Below, one piece after another: positions 23,550 through 31,911 of a stretch of 37,246 nucleotides of DNA. How positions within the stretch are numbered: position 1 is the first letter of the stretch; each line of letters starts with the position of its first letter. Position numbers and translations under genes: made by a program. The stretch spans positions 1 through 37,246 of the forward strand of contig JAEOUG010000066.1 of NCBI GenBank assembly GCA_016839445.1, in the 5' to 3' direction. The notes below the pieces were generated by a model. That model saw nothing but the letters and a program-made list of their open reading frames with translations, did not search any database and was not told the DNA's origin. The stretch comes from Candidatus Thorarchaeota archaeon (GTDB lineage: Archaea; Asgardarchaeota; Thorarchaeia; Thorarchaeales; Thorarchaeaceae).

Positions 23550-24695
23550 ATGATATCCCCACACGGCAATCGACTTATCGATAGGAGAAGCAAAGATTCG
23601 GACAGAGAGAGAATTCTCGAAGGATTCTCTGACTACCACCAGATTGACATCTCTACTGAGACTGCTCAGGAGATAGACAACATAGCGAACGGAGTGTTCA
23701 GTCCACTCGAAGGTTTCCTCAACCGAAACGACTTCGAAAGCGTTCTCAACGACGGAAGACTGTCTTCGGGGATTGCGTGGACAATACCAATCGTGTTCGA
23801 TGTGGATGACAAGGATCTTGGCAGAACCAAGCCAGGAGACTATCTTGGCCTCCGGCTGAATGGTAAGAGTGTGGCCCGACTTCTGGTTGAAGAGGTGTAC
23901 CCCTACGAGAAGTCCGATTTCGCAGAGAAGGTATACGGGACAGAGGATCCGAAGCATCCGGGTGTCGAGAAGATATCGGGAATGAAGGAGCACCTAGTCG
24001 GTGGACAGGTGGATCTCTTGGACGACATAGGAAACCCATACCCCGAGTACACGCTCGCGCCATCTGAAACTAGGGAGTTGTTCAAGAAGAAGGGCTGGAA
24101 GACAGTAGTAGCTTTCCAGACTCGGAACACCCCACATCTTGGGCACGAGTATGTCCAGAAGACAGCTCTATCCATGGTCGATGGGCTGTTCATCAATCCA
24201 CTCATTGGCAAGAAGAAGCCAGGCGACTTCACTGACGAGGTCATTCTGGAGTCGTACAAGGCATTGATGGAGAACTACTATCCAGAGCAGACAACTGCAA
24301 TGTCAGTGCTCCATACTGAGATGAGGTACGGGGGCCCAAAGGAGGCCATCCACCACGCCATCATGCGAAAGAACTTCGGCTGCACTCATTTCATCGTTGG
24401 ACGTGACCATGCAGGTGTAGGAGACTACTACGGCCCCTTCGATGCGCATGAGATCTTCGACGAGTATCCGGAGATAGGAATCGCACCAATCAAGTTCAGG
24501 TCGTTCTTCTACTGCAAGAAGTGCAGCAGCATCGCGAACGACAAGGTCTGTCCTCATTCAGGTGACGACATCGTCAACTTCGCAGGCAGGAAGATCCGAG
24601 AGATGTTGTCGCAGGGTCAGCCTCCACCGCTGGACATGATGCGTGAAGAGGTAGCAAAGACCATTCTGAAGTACGATAACCCCTTTGTAGAGTAA
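23550..24695 (+). CDS. sat: Sulfate adenylyltransferase (ATP sulfurylase)
   Basis: A 381-residue cytoplasmic enzyme that makes adenylyl sulfate (APS) and pyrophosphate from ATP and sulfate. It contains the QTRNTPHLGHEY signature (H196, H199 of the HxGH nucleotide-binding motif) and GRDHAGVGDYYGPFDAH. A late Cys set (YCKKCSS...CPHSG) probably binds zinc, as in homodimeric archaeal and bacterial Sat. The length matches that type, without a fused APS-kinase domain. ATG 23550 is used; TTG 23514 would only add a basic 12-residue leader. It is the first of three co-directional genes, 16 nt before the APS kinase. Confidence 0.96.
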   Translation: MISPHGNRLIDRRSKDSDRERILEGFSDYHQIDISTETAQEIDNIANGVFSPLEGFLNRNDFESVLNDGRLSSGIAWTIPIVFDVDDKDLGRTKPGDYLGLRLNGKSVARLLVEEVYPYEKSDFAEKVYGTEDPKHPGVEKISGMKEHLVGGQVDLLDDIGNPYPEYTLAPSETRELFKKKGWKTVVAFQTRNTPHLGHEYVQKTALSMVDGLFINPLIGKKKPGDFTDEVILESYKALMENYYPEQTTAMSVLHTEMRYGGPKEAIHHAIMRKNFGCTHFIVGRDHAGVGDYYGPFDAHEIFDEYPEIGIAPIKFRSFFYCKKCSSIANDKVCPHSGDDIVNFAGRKIREMLSQGQPPPLDMMREEVAKTILKYDNPFVE

Positions 24696-24711
24696 GTATA
24701 GGTGATAGCAC

Positions 24712-25266
24712 ATGGAAGACGGATTCTGTATTTGGCTGACCGGTCTCTCAGGATCGGGAAAGACAACGATAGCAAATGAACTAAGAAGAAGACTCACAGG
24801 GCATAGATTCCTCGAGACAATGGACGGGGATGAGATACGGAAGGGTCTCAGCAGAGACCTCGGATTCTCAAAGGAAGACAGAAACGAGCATAATAGACGC
24901 GTCATCTTCTGCTCGAAGCTTTTGTCAAGGAACGGCGTCATTGTGGTTGTGGCGCTCATTTCGCCGTATCGAGAGACCAGAGCCTACGCCAAAGAGCAAA
25001 TACCCAACACAATGGAAGTCTTTGTGAAAGCGCCTATCGAAGTCTGCATTGAGAGAGACCCGAAGGGCCTCTACAAGAAAGCTCTGGCAGGTGAAATCAA
25101 GCAGTTCACTGGAATCGATGACCCGTACGAGGAACCCATCGAACCCGAGCTTGTTGTCGAAACTGACAAAGAGTCAGTCGAGGAGTCCGTGGACAAGATT
25201 CTTCAGAAGGCGGCGGAACTAGGCTACCTGAATGTCGAGAAAGCCAATGCGCTAATAGGCAGGTGA
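24712..25266 (+). CDS. cysC: Adenylylsulfate kinase
   Basis: A 184-residue enzyme that phosphorylates APS with ATP to give PAPS. The P-loop is GLSGSGKTT (11-19), DGDEIRKGL follows (38-46), and ISPYRETRAYAKE and KGLYKKALAGEIKQFTGIDDPYE complete the family lid and APS-binding regions. The length is typical of standalone CysC. GGTGA lies 9-13 nt before the ATG. It sits 16 nt after sat and 26 nt before the sulfotransferase, so the three gene products should act in series: sulfate to APS to PAPS to a sulfated product. Confidence 0.96.
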   Translation: MEDGFCIWLTGLSGSGKTTIANELRRRLTGHRFLETMDGDEIRKGLSRDLGFSKEDRNEHNRRVIFCSKLLSRNGVIVVVALISPYRETRAYAKEQIPNTMEVFVKAPIEVCIERDPKGLYKKALAGEIKQFTGIDDPYEEPIEPELVVETDKESVEESVDKILQKAAELGYLNVEKANALIGR

Positions 25267-25292
25267 GCTTCCCTTTTTCGGAGCTGTAAGAC

Positions 25293-26462
25293 GTGAGAAT
25301 CAGACTTACCAAACGCAGCAAGCAGCCGCAGTTTGATTTTCCAGCTCCGATGTACTACGTAGCCAAACTGGTCCAATCAGTTCCTGCTGTCGCTGACTTC
25401 CTTCATTATCTGGAATCAGCAGCTCTCCGAGACAAGATCTCCAGCATCGACGTGAACGCGCCGACATATGTTACGGGTCTGGCCAGGGCGGGCACTACAG
25501 TCGTGCTCGAAATGCTCGGTCAACATCCCCAGGTTGCCACACATCGATACACGCACATGGTCATGCCATACCTTCCTCACTGGCTCAAGGTCTTCGCTGA
25601 CAAGACCCCAATAATGACATCGCCCGTAGAGAGGCTCCACAAGGACGGCCTTATGGTGACAAGAGATAGTCCTGAGGCAGTCGAGGAACAGATCTGGCAG
25701 AGGTACTTCAGAGATGCTCTTGATGAATCAACATCTGCCATCCTTGATGGAAAGACCACCAACAAAGCCTTCGAACGTATGTATCCTGAGACTATCAGGA
25801 AACTCCTCTACAACCAAGGAGCAACTCGGTACGCCGCAAAGAACAACTACAACGTGTCCCGCATGGAATACATCCTCAAGCTCTTCCCGGATGCGAAGTT
25901 CGTAATCATGGTCAGGAACCCCTTCGACCACATAGCATCACTGGCAAAACAGGATGCCGTGCTCAGTCAGCTAGAAACAGCAGACCCACGCTTGTTGGAC
26001 TGGACGAAGATAATCGGACACAGGGAGTTCGGCTCAGCAAAGGTCTGCATCAACATGGGCAACCGCGAACTCGTTCGAGAAATACGTAGATTGTGGACCA
26101 CTGAGGAAGGCTACGTGCGCGGCTGGGCCAAGTATTGGGCAAGCATCTACTCCCACGTTCTGCACAGACTGAACAGCAGCAAGAGCCTGTCTGACGCAGC
26201 TCTGGTTGTCAGGTACGAGGAACTTTGTGAGCAGCCTGCTGCAGCAATAGACAGGATACTACAACATACTCAGCTTGACTCTGATGCTTTCAGTGATGTG
26301 CGGGAGCACTACATAGCGAAGCTCCACAAGCCTTCATACTACCGCCCGATGTATACGGAGAACGAGCGCGAAGACATCATCAACGAAACGACATCAGTAG
26401 CAAGGAGATTCGGATATGACCTTACAAGGTCTGAGTCTGTGATTACTGAACCTGTTAACTGA
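25293..26462 (+). CDS. PAPS-dependent sulfotransferase
   Basis: A 389-residue sulfotransferase, probably of the Sulfotransfer_3-like group. The 5'-phosphosulfate-binding loop is LARAGTTVVLEML (R65-T69 core), followed by GQHPQVATHR. The 3'-phosphate-binding segment is VRNPFDHIASLAK (R208). VVRYEELCEQP is the late conserved segment that completes the PAPS fold. It has no signal peptide or TM helix, so it acts in the cytoplasm or on the inner membrane face. The acceptor is unknown: a lipid, a glycan or a protein. GTG start; it directly follows the genes that make its cofactor. Confidence 0.88.
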   Translation: MRIRLTKRSKQPQFDFPAPMYYVAKLVQSVPAVADFLHYLESAALRDKISSIDVNAPTYVTGLARAGTTVVLEMLGQHPQVATHRYTHMVMPYLPHWLKVFADKTPIMTSPVERLHKDGLMVTRDSPEAVEEQIWQRYFRDALDESTSAILDGKTTNKAFERMYPETIRKLLYNQGATRYAAKNNYNVSRMEYILKLFPDAKFVIMVRNPFDHIASLAKQDAVLSQLETADPRLLDWTKIIGHREFGSAKVCINMGNRELVREIRRLWTTEEGYVRGWAKYWASIYSHVLHRLNSSKSLSDAALVVRYEELCEQPAAAIDRILQHTQLDSDAFSDVREHYIAKLHKPSYYRPMYTENEREDIINETTSVARRFGYDLTRSESVITEPVN

Positions 26463-26511
26463 ACTGGAACTACTCCCCGAGCCCAGAAGCATGTCACAAG
26501 AAATGGCAGAA

Positions 26512-26533
26512 GAGAGGGATTGCTCCCCCTCTC
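26512..26533. terminator. Hairpin between two convergent genes
   Basis: GAGAGGG (26512-26518) and CCCTCTC (26527-26533) make a perfect 7-bp stem with an 8-nt loop. It lies in the 81-nt gap between the sulfotransferase stop and the zinc-ribbon gene's stop. No long T-run follows on either strand, so its efficiency is uncertain. Confidence 0.45.
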
Positions 26534-26543
26534 CTTTGTGAGA

Positions 26544-27215
26544 TTAGAGGTCGCCTCCGCAGTTCTGACACTTCGAGAGACCCTGCTCAGTCTTCGCACC
26601 ACAGAATGGGCAGATGACCAACACCTTGACAACCTCACGCTCACGCGTTGTGGTGGCGGGAGCCGCGTATGTGTGAGTTGGAGTCACCGAACGCACAAAG
26701 GTGTCACCCTCCATCTTCCCGTGTAGCTGTCTCTTGCCTATGGCATCGTACAGCGTGTCTCTGACAGTCTTCTCCTGAAGTCCGGTAATCCTTGATATCT
26801 CAGGGACAGCAATACTGTCGTGGGCGGATGCCACTCCTATGATCTGCGATCTTGCGCCCTTGCCACCTTGCAGGCAGACGCACGGCCAAGCCAGACACAC
26901 AATGAAGATGAGAATCCCGCCCCCTAGGAGGAGAGACCCGAATGTGTAGTACATGGTTGCCAGGCCCGTAAGCGCCACTGCGGCTCCAACGAGGAGTATC
27001 GCTCCGAGAATCCGGCCTCTGCTGGACTCTGATACAGTGGGCGTCATAACTCCGGAGATAAGCATAAGGAGTCCGGAGATGATGAAGATCGCACCATTGA
27101 TGATCATAACCATGCCCCAGTCTTCCTCTACCGTGTAGAGGGCGACTGCTATGGCCCCAGCTATGATGACTAGAAGAGCCGCGAGAGGGAAAATCCGCTT
27201 TGAGATAGATGACAT
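26544..27215 (-). CDS. Membrane protein with winged-helix-like region and C-terminal zinc ribbon
   Basis: A 223-residue protein. Four hydrophobic helices (about 8-27, 34-56, 68-90 and 90-110) are followed by a soluble helical region (about 120-165; SIAVPEISRITGLQEKTVRDTL). That region reads like a winged helix or PCI-type domain. The tail has a zinc ribbon, CPFC...CQNC, with Cys pairs 11 residues apart. Membrane plus zinc-ribbon proteins of this kind are common in Asgard and other archaea but uncharacterised. A regulatory or scaffold function is possible (inference). ATG 27215 lies about 29 nt after a TATA-like TTTAAAT, so it is likely leaderless. Confidence 0.75.
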   Translation of the reverse strand: MSSISKRIFPLAALLVIIAGAIAVALYTVEEDWGMVMIINGAIFIISGLLMLISGVMTPTVSESSRGRILGAILLVGAAVALTGLATMYYTFGSLLLGGGILIFIVCLAWPCVCLQGGKGARSQIIGVASAHDSIAVPEISRITGLQEKTVRDTLYDAIGKRQLHGKMEGDTFVRSVTPTHTYAAPATTTREREVVKVLVICPFCGAKTEQGLSKCQNCGGDL

Positions 27216-27240
27216 GGGGCTGCCGGTGTAAGAACCACGT

Positions 27241-27247
27241 TTTAAAT
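27241..27247 (-). promoter_or_regulatory. TATA-like element of the zinc-ribbon gene
   Basis: ATTTAAA on the minus strand is centred about 29 nt before the ATG at 27215, fitting leaderless transcription. It separates this gene from the upstream FdhD-like gene. Confidence 0.5.
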
Positions 27248-27323
27248 CCTCTCGGAAACCTCGTCACGAACGTCGGACCGGCTAGGCATCGCCGGAATAG
27301 GTGGGAAGGTCTTGTGCGCAGGT

Positions 27324-28052
27324 TCAGGAGTCAAGGACCAATCCGCAAGCCCCTTCGTTGTACAACCATGAGTGGTCCTTCCTAACGGCGCCGAGAAGAG
27401 TCAAGTCCCTCTCAGCAGCAATCCTCACTCCGAGATCTGTTGCTACCGCGCGCGACGCCAAGAGAGGCACTCCTGCATTCGCGCACATTCTCACAAGTTC
27501 AGAAGTCAGACGGCCAGTGGTTGCTGCCAGGCAGTGTGCCAGATCAATCTTCTCCGCGGCGGCGGCTCCAATAGCCTTGCAGAGGGCAGCAGTCCTGCTT
27601 ACATCCTCAACCGAGATTGTCCAATCGCTGCGGACGTCCTGCACTAGAGCCGCATGAGTTCCACCGGTCGCTGAGTGAGTCCGCTGCTCATGCAAGAGAG
27701 ACTCCACGGCGTCCACCACCATCCGGAATGAAACAGCACGGAGAGGTTCGTGAGGAGTGACCGCAGGGTCAGTGACGTCCGAGGTAGTAATCCTGCACAC
27801 ATCATCAGACACGCGGCAGGATTCGATTGCAGAGTAGCCTGAAATCAATTTACCAGTGACCAGAAACCCAACTGCAAGCTCCTTCTCCAGACCAGGACTG
27901 CAGCTGAGCTTAGCGACAGAAGAGCCATTGAGCGCAATCTCCAGACTTCTCTCCATGGCAATGAACTCGCTTGCCTGAATCCTGCCGCTGGGTGTAATGG
28001 ACTCGATGTCAATTGTTCGTATCGTCAAGAGAATCGTGCAGGAAACTGCCAT
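27324..28052 (-). CDS. FdhD-like protein without the family CxxC motif
   Basis: A 242-residue protein with the FdhD backbone: SPGLEKELAVGFLVTGKLI near residue 50, TGGTHAA (about 128-134), and SVEDVSRTAALCKAIG aligned to the REDVGRHNAVDKxxG region. TGRLTSELV and the GVPLLASRAVATDLGVRIA...LTLLGAVR tail follow. FdhD is a sulfur carrier for formate-dehydrogenase maturation and needs its CxxC. Here no CGxCG-type motif is visible, and the usual GRHN residues have changed. A pure sulfur-transfer role is therefore doubtful; it may bind a molybdenum/tungsten cofactor in another way (inference). ATG 28052 is preferred over TTG/ATG codons further up, which would overlap the upstream gene's stop. No formate dehydrogenase gene is nearby. 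Confidence 0.8.
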   Translation of the reverse strand: MAVSCTILLTIRTIDIESITPSGRIQASEFIAMERSLEIALNGSSVAKLSCSPGLEKELAVGFLVTGKLISGYSAIESCRVSDDVCRITTSDVTDPAVTPHEPLRAVSFRMVVDAVESLLHEQRTHSATGGTHAALVQDVRSDWTISVEDVSRTAALCKAIGAAAAEKIDLAHCLAATTGRLTSELVRMCANAGVPLLASRAVATDLGVRIAAERDLTLLGAVRKDHSWLYNEGACGLVLDS

Positions 28053-28075
28053 CTCAGTGATAAGGGTTGAGAGTC

Positions 28076-28897
28076 TTATGCAAAAGACTTGGCGAGCTCG
28101 AAGCATTTTCGGAGGGTGTAGTATCCGTGCCGTGTAGTTTCTCTGAATGCTCCCAGATCAGCGAATCCTGAGAGAAAGAGATTCCATCCTTGCTCATAGA
28201 AGCCTCGGTAGTGCTCTAGGATCTCGCCGTACCCGATTGCGTTGAGCTCTGCGCAGATTGCCGTTCTATTGAACGACCACAGCTTGAGAGGTGAGTCGTG
28301 AGTCTGGGACAGCAGTCGGACTGGAGCCGGCGAAACCCGGAAGGACATCTCACGAATCAGCTGCCAGAAGTCCATGCCCACTCGATCGTTCACCCGGTGT
28401 GGCATTCTCTCAAGGAAATCCTCCAGCTGGAAAAGGTTCTGGAGGTCTATCGCCCTGATCCGCTCATCCTTCGGGAGTTCTTCCTTGGGAGGATTACCGA
28501 TGAGGACTCTAATCTGATCCAGATCAGGAGGGACGAAGTCGACGAGTTTCATCAGCCTGTCTATGACAATCACCTGACTTCGAGGGACGTGAAGATGCTC
28601 GGGTTGCCTCTGCAGGAACTCCTGCTCATAGGATTGGGACATGTCAACTGCGTCAGAGAACGAATCATCTGAACCAGCAAAGAGAGACTCATCCCGCTTC
28701 AGATTGATGTGGACGTCAACATCCGAAAGGATGGGGACATAGTCTATCGGGGAGTCCCAAGCCTTGAGAGCGGATCCCTTGCCATAGGCATACGCAAGCT
28801 TATCCCCAAGAGTCTCAGAGAGGACCACTGTCCAGGCATCGAAGCTTGCAAGGACGTCCTCCTTTGCACGTCCCATAAGAGAATCCCAATCAGGCAT
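28076..28897 (-). CDS. Nucleotidyltransferase-fold protein
   Basis: A 273-residue protein. The short pattern GKGSALKAWDSP followed by SDVDVHINL (about 40-70) is the nucleotidyltransferase (Pol beta) fold signature GS...DxD. The rest is helical and charged, with no catalytic motif I can identify. The substrate is unknown; such proteins may be adenylyltransferases or antitoxin-type enzymes, but no partner toxin is seen. ATG 28897 is preferred: a longer form from 28960 would add a hydrophobic stretch, and a TATA-like CTTTTTAA (28921-28928) sits about 27 nt upstream. The FdhD-like gene follows within 24 nt. Confidence 0.7.
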   Translation of the reverse strand: MPDWDSLMGRAKEDVLASFDAWTVVLSETLGDKLAYAYGKGSALKAWDSPIDYVPILSDVDVHINLKRDESLFAGSDDSFSDAVDMSQSYEQEFLQRQPEHLHVPRSQVIVIDRLMKLVDFVPPDLDQIRVLIGNPPKEELPKDERIRAIDLQNLFQLEDFLERMPHRVNDRVGMDFWQLIREMSFRVSPAPVRLLSQTHDSPLKLWSFNRTAICAELNAIGYGEILEHYRGFYEQGWNLFLSGFADLGAFRETTRHGYYTLRKCFELAKSFA

Positions 28898-28920
28898 GAA
28901 GGAAGGCAGGTATTCTCTTG

Positions 28921-28928
28921 TTAAAAAG
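28921..28928 (-). promoter_or_regulatory. TATA-like element of the nucleotidyltransferase gene
   Basis: CTTTTTAA on the minus strand is centred 27 nt before the ATG at 28897, predicting a leaderless transcript. The 123-nt gap to the MFS start at 29021 also holds that gene's promoter, which I cannot locate confidently. Confidence 0.5.
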
Positions 28929-29020
28929 AACGCCCAGAGTAATCCACACCACAAGAACAAAATAGGACTGCGTGGGCGGCGTAGGAACCTCCAAGTCGTA
29001 CCACAATTGGTGATGCATGA

Positions 29021-30472
29021 TTGACGACGCTAGCGCCAACCACACAAGTAGTGCCTGGCCCCTACAGGATTGTGCTGGCGACCAGTTTCGGCGTCTTTCT
29101 CTCGGCCTTGGATAGCTCAATCGTCAACGTTTCGCTTGTAACGATGGCGGGAAGCCTAGGAGTAGACATGACAGTCATTCAGTGGGTGGTAGTAGCCTAT
29201 CTCCTTGTGATGACGTCCGCGATGCCCCTGATGGGCAAGTTTGGCGACAGATTCGGTAAGACTCGTGTCTTCCAAGCAGGGATGCTCGTCTTCATTGGAG
29301 GTTCTTTGTCCTGCGCACTCTCAGTGGGTATAGAGATGCTTGTGGCATCGAGACTCTTCCAAGCTGTGGGTGCGAGCATGATGGCAGCCAATGGACTTGC
29401 TCTTGTGACCTACTTCACTACTGATGAGAACAGAGGAAGGGCCATTGGCATGAACTCAATAGTCCTAGCAGCTGCTCTTGGCGTTGGACCCGTCCTCGGA
29501 GGGCTCCTAAGTCAGTTCTACGGCTGGCCTAGCATCTTCCTCGTGAATCTGCCGATTGGGCTCGTGGGCTTCGCAGTAGTCTGGAAGATGGTACCCGCAA
29601 CCGAGAGAGTTCAGGAGATGAGGTTCGACACTCTGGGTGCGGCTCTCTTCTTCAGCTTCTTGTTCTTGGTTGTGTATTACGTGTCCGTTTCGGTTGACGG
29701 TAGCTTCCTCACTAGCCTAGTGCTAATCTCGGGGATTCTGCTCAGCTTCATAGCTTTCATTATCAGAGAGAGAACCTTCTCCTCTCCAGTGATCTCGTTG
29801 GATGTCCTCGCTGACAGACGAATCTCGACGGGCATCTTCTCGGCCATTCTTGCATACATGGCAATGGTTCCGGTTTCATTCCTTATGCCTTTCTACCTGC
29901 AGAAGGCACTTGGCTTCAATCAGTTCTGGACTGGTGTGTTCCTAGTAGTGCAGCCAATCATGATATCAATCACAGGCCCCGTGGCTGGGTTCGCATCCGA
30001 GAGAGTGCGGGCAAGAACCCAGACGGTCATTGGGCTTCTCGTTCAGCTTGTGGGTCTGCTAATCATCGCGTCCGGAATTCCTAACATCATACCTATGGCA
30101 GTGGGAGTCGCAGTGATGGGAACAGGGCTCTCCTTCTTCAGCGTGGGGAATGGCAACTTCATCATGACCTGCGCTCCAAAGAAGTACATGGGGGTCATCA
30201 GCGCCCTGACGAATGTGGCCAGAACCACAGGATTCTCGGTGGCCACGGCCGTTGTCACGACAGTCTTTGGCATCTTCTTCGCCTCCTTCAATCCAGGAGG
30301 GGCCGAATCTGGTCCTGCCTATGTTCTGGCATACTCACTTGGCGTTCAGTCCACCGTTTGGGTGTTCTGCATCCTAGCCTTGCTAGCTGCAATAATCTCC
30401 GCATTCCGGGGAATGAGTCCTGCGGAGCAGGCCAGATGTGAAGAGGATGGAGTTCCACTGCAGATGGGCTAG
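29021..30472 (+). CDS. MFS transporter, DHA2/EmrB-QacA type
   Basis: A 483-residue membrane protein with about 14 TM helices, the layout of proton-driven drug exporters of the DHA2 family. Motif A (GKFGDRFGKTR, about 72-82), the LDSSIVNVSL segment near 30-39 and the antiporter motif GPVLGGLLSQFYGW are present. The family usually exports organic cations, drugs or lipids; the substrate here is unknown. The start is TTG at 29021. It is divergent from the nucleotidyltransferase gene and converges on the M48 peptidase, the two stop codons overlapping in CTAG. Confidence 0.93.
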   Translation: MTTLAPTTQVVPGPYRIVLATSFGVFLSALDSSIVNVSLVTMAGSLGVDMTVIQWVVVAYLLVMTSAMPLMGKFGDRFGKTRVFQAGMLVFIGGSLSCALSVGIEMLVASRLFQAVGASMMAANGLALVTYFTTDENRGRAIGMNSIVLAAALGVGPVLGGLLSQFYGWPSIFLVNLPIGLVGFAVVWKMVPATERVQEMRFDTLGAALFFSFLFLVVYYVSVSVDGSFLTSLVLISGILLSFIAFIIRERTFSSPVISLDVLADRRISTGIFSAILAYMAMVPVSFLMPFYLQKALGFNQFWTGVFLVVQPIMISITGPVAGFASERVRARTQTVIGLLVQLVGLLIIASGIPNIIPMAVGVAVMGTGLSFFSVGNGNFIMTCAPKKYMGVISALTNVARTTGFSVATAVVTTVFGIFFASFNPGGAESGPAYVLAYSLGVQSTVWVFCILALLAAIISAFRGMSPAEQARCEEDGVPLQMG

Positions 30473-31800
30473 AGCTCAAACTCGTCAGCGATGAAGAGCA
30501 CACGCCGACGGAAGTCGGGATGGTCAAGCAGCATCATGTTGATGCCCACTTCTCTGTCGAACATCATCTTCTGGGGATTCTCTCTAAGTATCTTGAGCAG
30601 GTCTGTCAGCTCCTCTTTAGAGAGCCTCCTGTCTTCGTCATAGTCAGCTCGCCGCCAGTCTATGGTCTGACCCTTTTTCCGGAGGTCGGATTCGGTCTTC
30701 GATTCCGAACGCTTCTCCAACAGCCCTTCTACCGCAGGCTGTACAGCCTTCTCAATCTGCGAATCGTCAAATGCCACTCCATAGACCTTGCGCAGGTGAC
30801 GGAGTCGAGTTGTCAGGAAGACGTAGGGTGCAACATCACGAGCATTCATCTCATCGATCTCATCAAGAGGGTACTGGGTTATCATGCGCATTAGCTCAGC
30901 GTTTGATATGGGAGCACTTCGTTCAGGATTAAGTGACTCAAGCCAGCGTATCTCTTCAATAAGTGCCGTTATGGCCTCGACACGCTGTCCAAGACGAATC
31001 AGAGCATTGATGGTGACTTCGTAGCCGAGAATAGTTGCGGCATGATAGTCGCTCATGAGCTCAGCCGCACGTGATGCCTTCTGCATGAAGATTCGGGATA
31101 GGAGGGTGAGGAATCTTGAGACAAGGAAGAACCCGAAGAGGACAAGAAGTCGGGTACCTGCAAGGATAGGATCCGCGCTGACAATAATCGCAGTCGCAGC
31201 AGCCAGTCCAAGGCGGACGTAGATGTAGAGGTAGATGATGTCAATGAAGAAGGAAGGCATTCTTGCCAGAAGCTGAACAATGGAGTCGCGGTTCTTGATG
31301 TGTCCAATCTCATGTGTAATGATGGCCTTCACTTCCTGCTTGTTGAGGACGTCAAGTGTGTTACTGTGGACTACTACAATCGCTCCAATAAGAGGAAGGC
31401 TGAATGTGAATGCATTCGGCAAGGGCGACTTCATCAGGTAGACTCTGTTAACCTGCACCTCGCTTGCCTTAGCGAGTTCCATCGTCCAGTCTACAATCTC
31501 CTTTCTTGAGTACCGAGTATTCCAGGTCCTACTCTCATCGTACGTGGGGAAGAGCTCTGTAAGGTCCTCTTGCCTGACAATCCGAGCAGCAACGATATAC
31601 AGAACGATGATCTGAGTTGCTGCTATGGCGAGGAAGAGCCCTGCTGAAACGAGAGGATTGCTCTGAGAGAAATCTATCCCGACAACAAGGGGTGTGTTTT
31701 CATTCATTGTTAGAATCGAAACCATCAGAATCTGGAGGAAGTCCATTATCAGGAACATGTAGATGGCAGTCCACTTCTCGCGATTCACATCTTCAATCAT
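30469..31800 (-). CDS. M48 family zinc metallopeptidase (HtpX-like) with EF-hand-like loop
   Basis: A 443-residue membrane peptidase. Two TM helices at the N-terminus (about 12-31 and 48-70) are followed by the HExxH motif HEIGH (H163, E164, H167) after ITHE. Two further helices come next (about 180-195 and 217-236) and a third zinc ligand in RAAELMSDYHA (about 248). Such enzymes degrade misfolded membrane proteins in stress. The C-terminal extension (about 300-443) is unusual: DYDEDRRLSKEE (about 386-397) follows the EF-hand spacing D-x-D-x-D-x-x-L-S-x-x-E, with Arg in place of the usual Gly at position 6. Calcium-dependent control is possible (inference). Confidence 0.88.
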   Translation of the reverse strand: MIEDVNREKWTAIYMFLIMDFLQILMVSILTMNENTPLVVGIDFSQSNPLVSAGLFLAIAATQIIVLYIVAARIVRQEDLTELFPTYDESRTWNTRYSRKEIVDWTMELAKASEVQVNRVYLMKSPLPNAFTFSLPLIGAIVVVHSNTLDVLNKQEVKAIITHEIGHIKNRDSIVQLLARMPSFFIDIIYLYIYVRLGLAAATAIIVSADPILAGTRLLVLFGFFLVSRFLTLLSRIFMQKASRAAELMSDYHAATILGYEVTINALIRLGQRVEAITALIEEIRWLESLNPERSAPISNAELMRMITQYPLDEIDEMNARDVAPYVFLTTRLRHLRKVYGVAFDDSQIEKAVQPAVEGLLEKRSESKTESDLRKKGQTIDWRRADYDEDRRLSKEELTDLLKILRENPQKMMFDREVGINMMLLDHPDFRRRVLFIADEFEL

Positions 31801-31911
31801 CAGCGCGCCTCGATTGGTCTTCTGGATGTGCGGTTTTGAATTATGCGGTTGCGCCTACGTTCTTCGGAGTGCTTATCTGGAGGATTCGTGTCAACCCGTT
31901 GGGAACTGCTC

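Noticed and set aside
28898..28960. A hydrophobic N-terminus for the nucleotidyltransferase
   Set aside because: It covers the TATA-like element, and the soluble fold does not need it.
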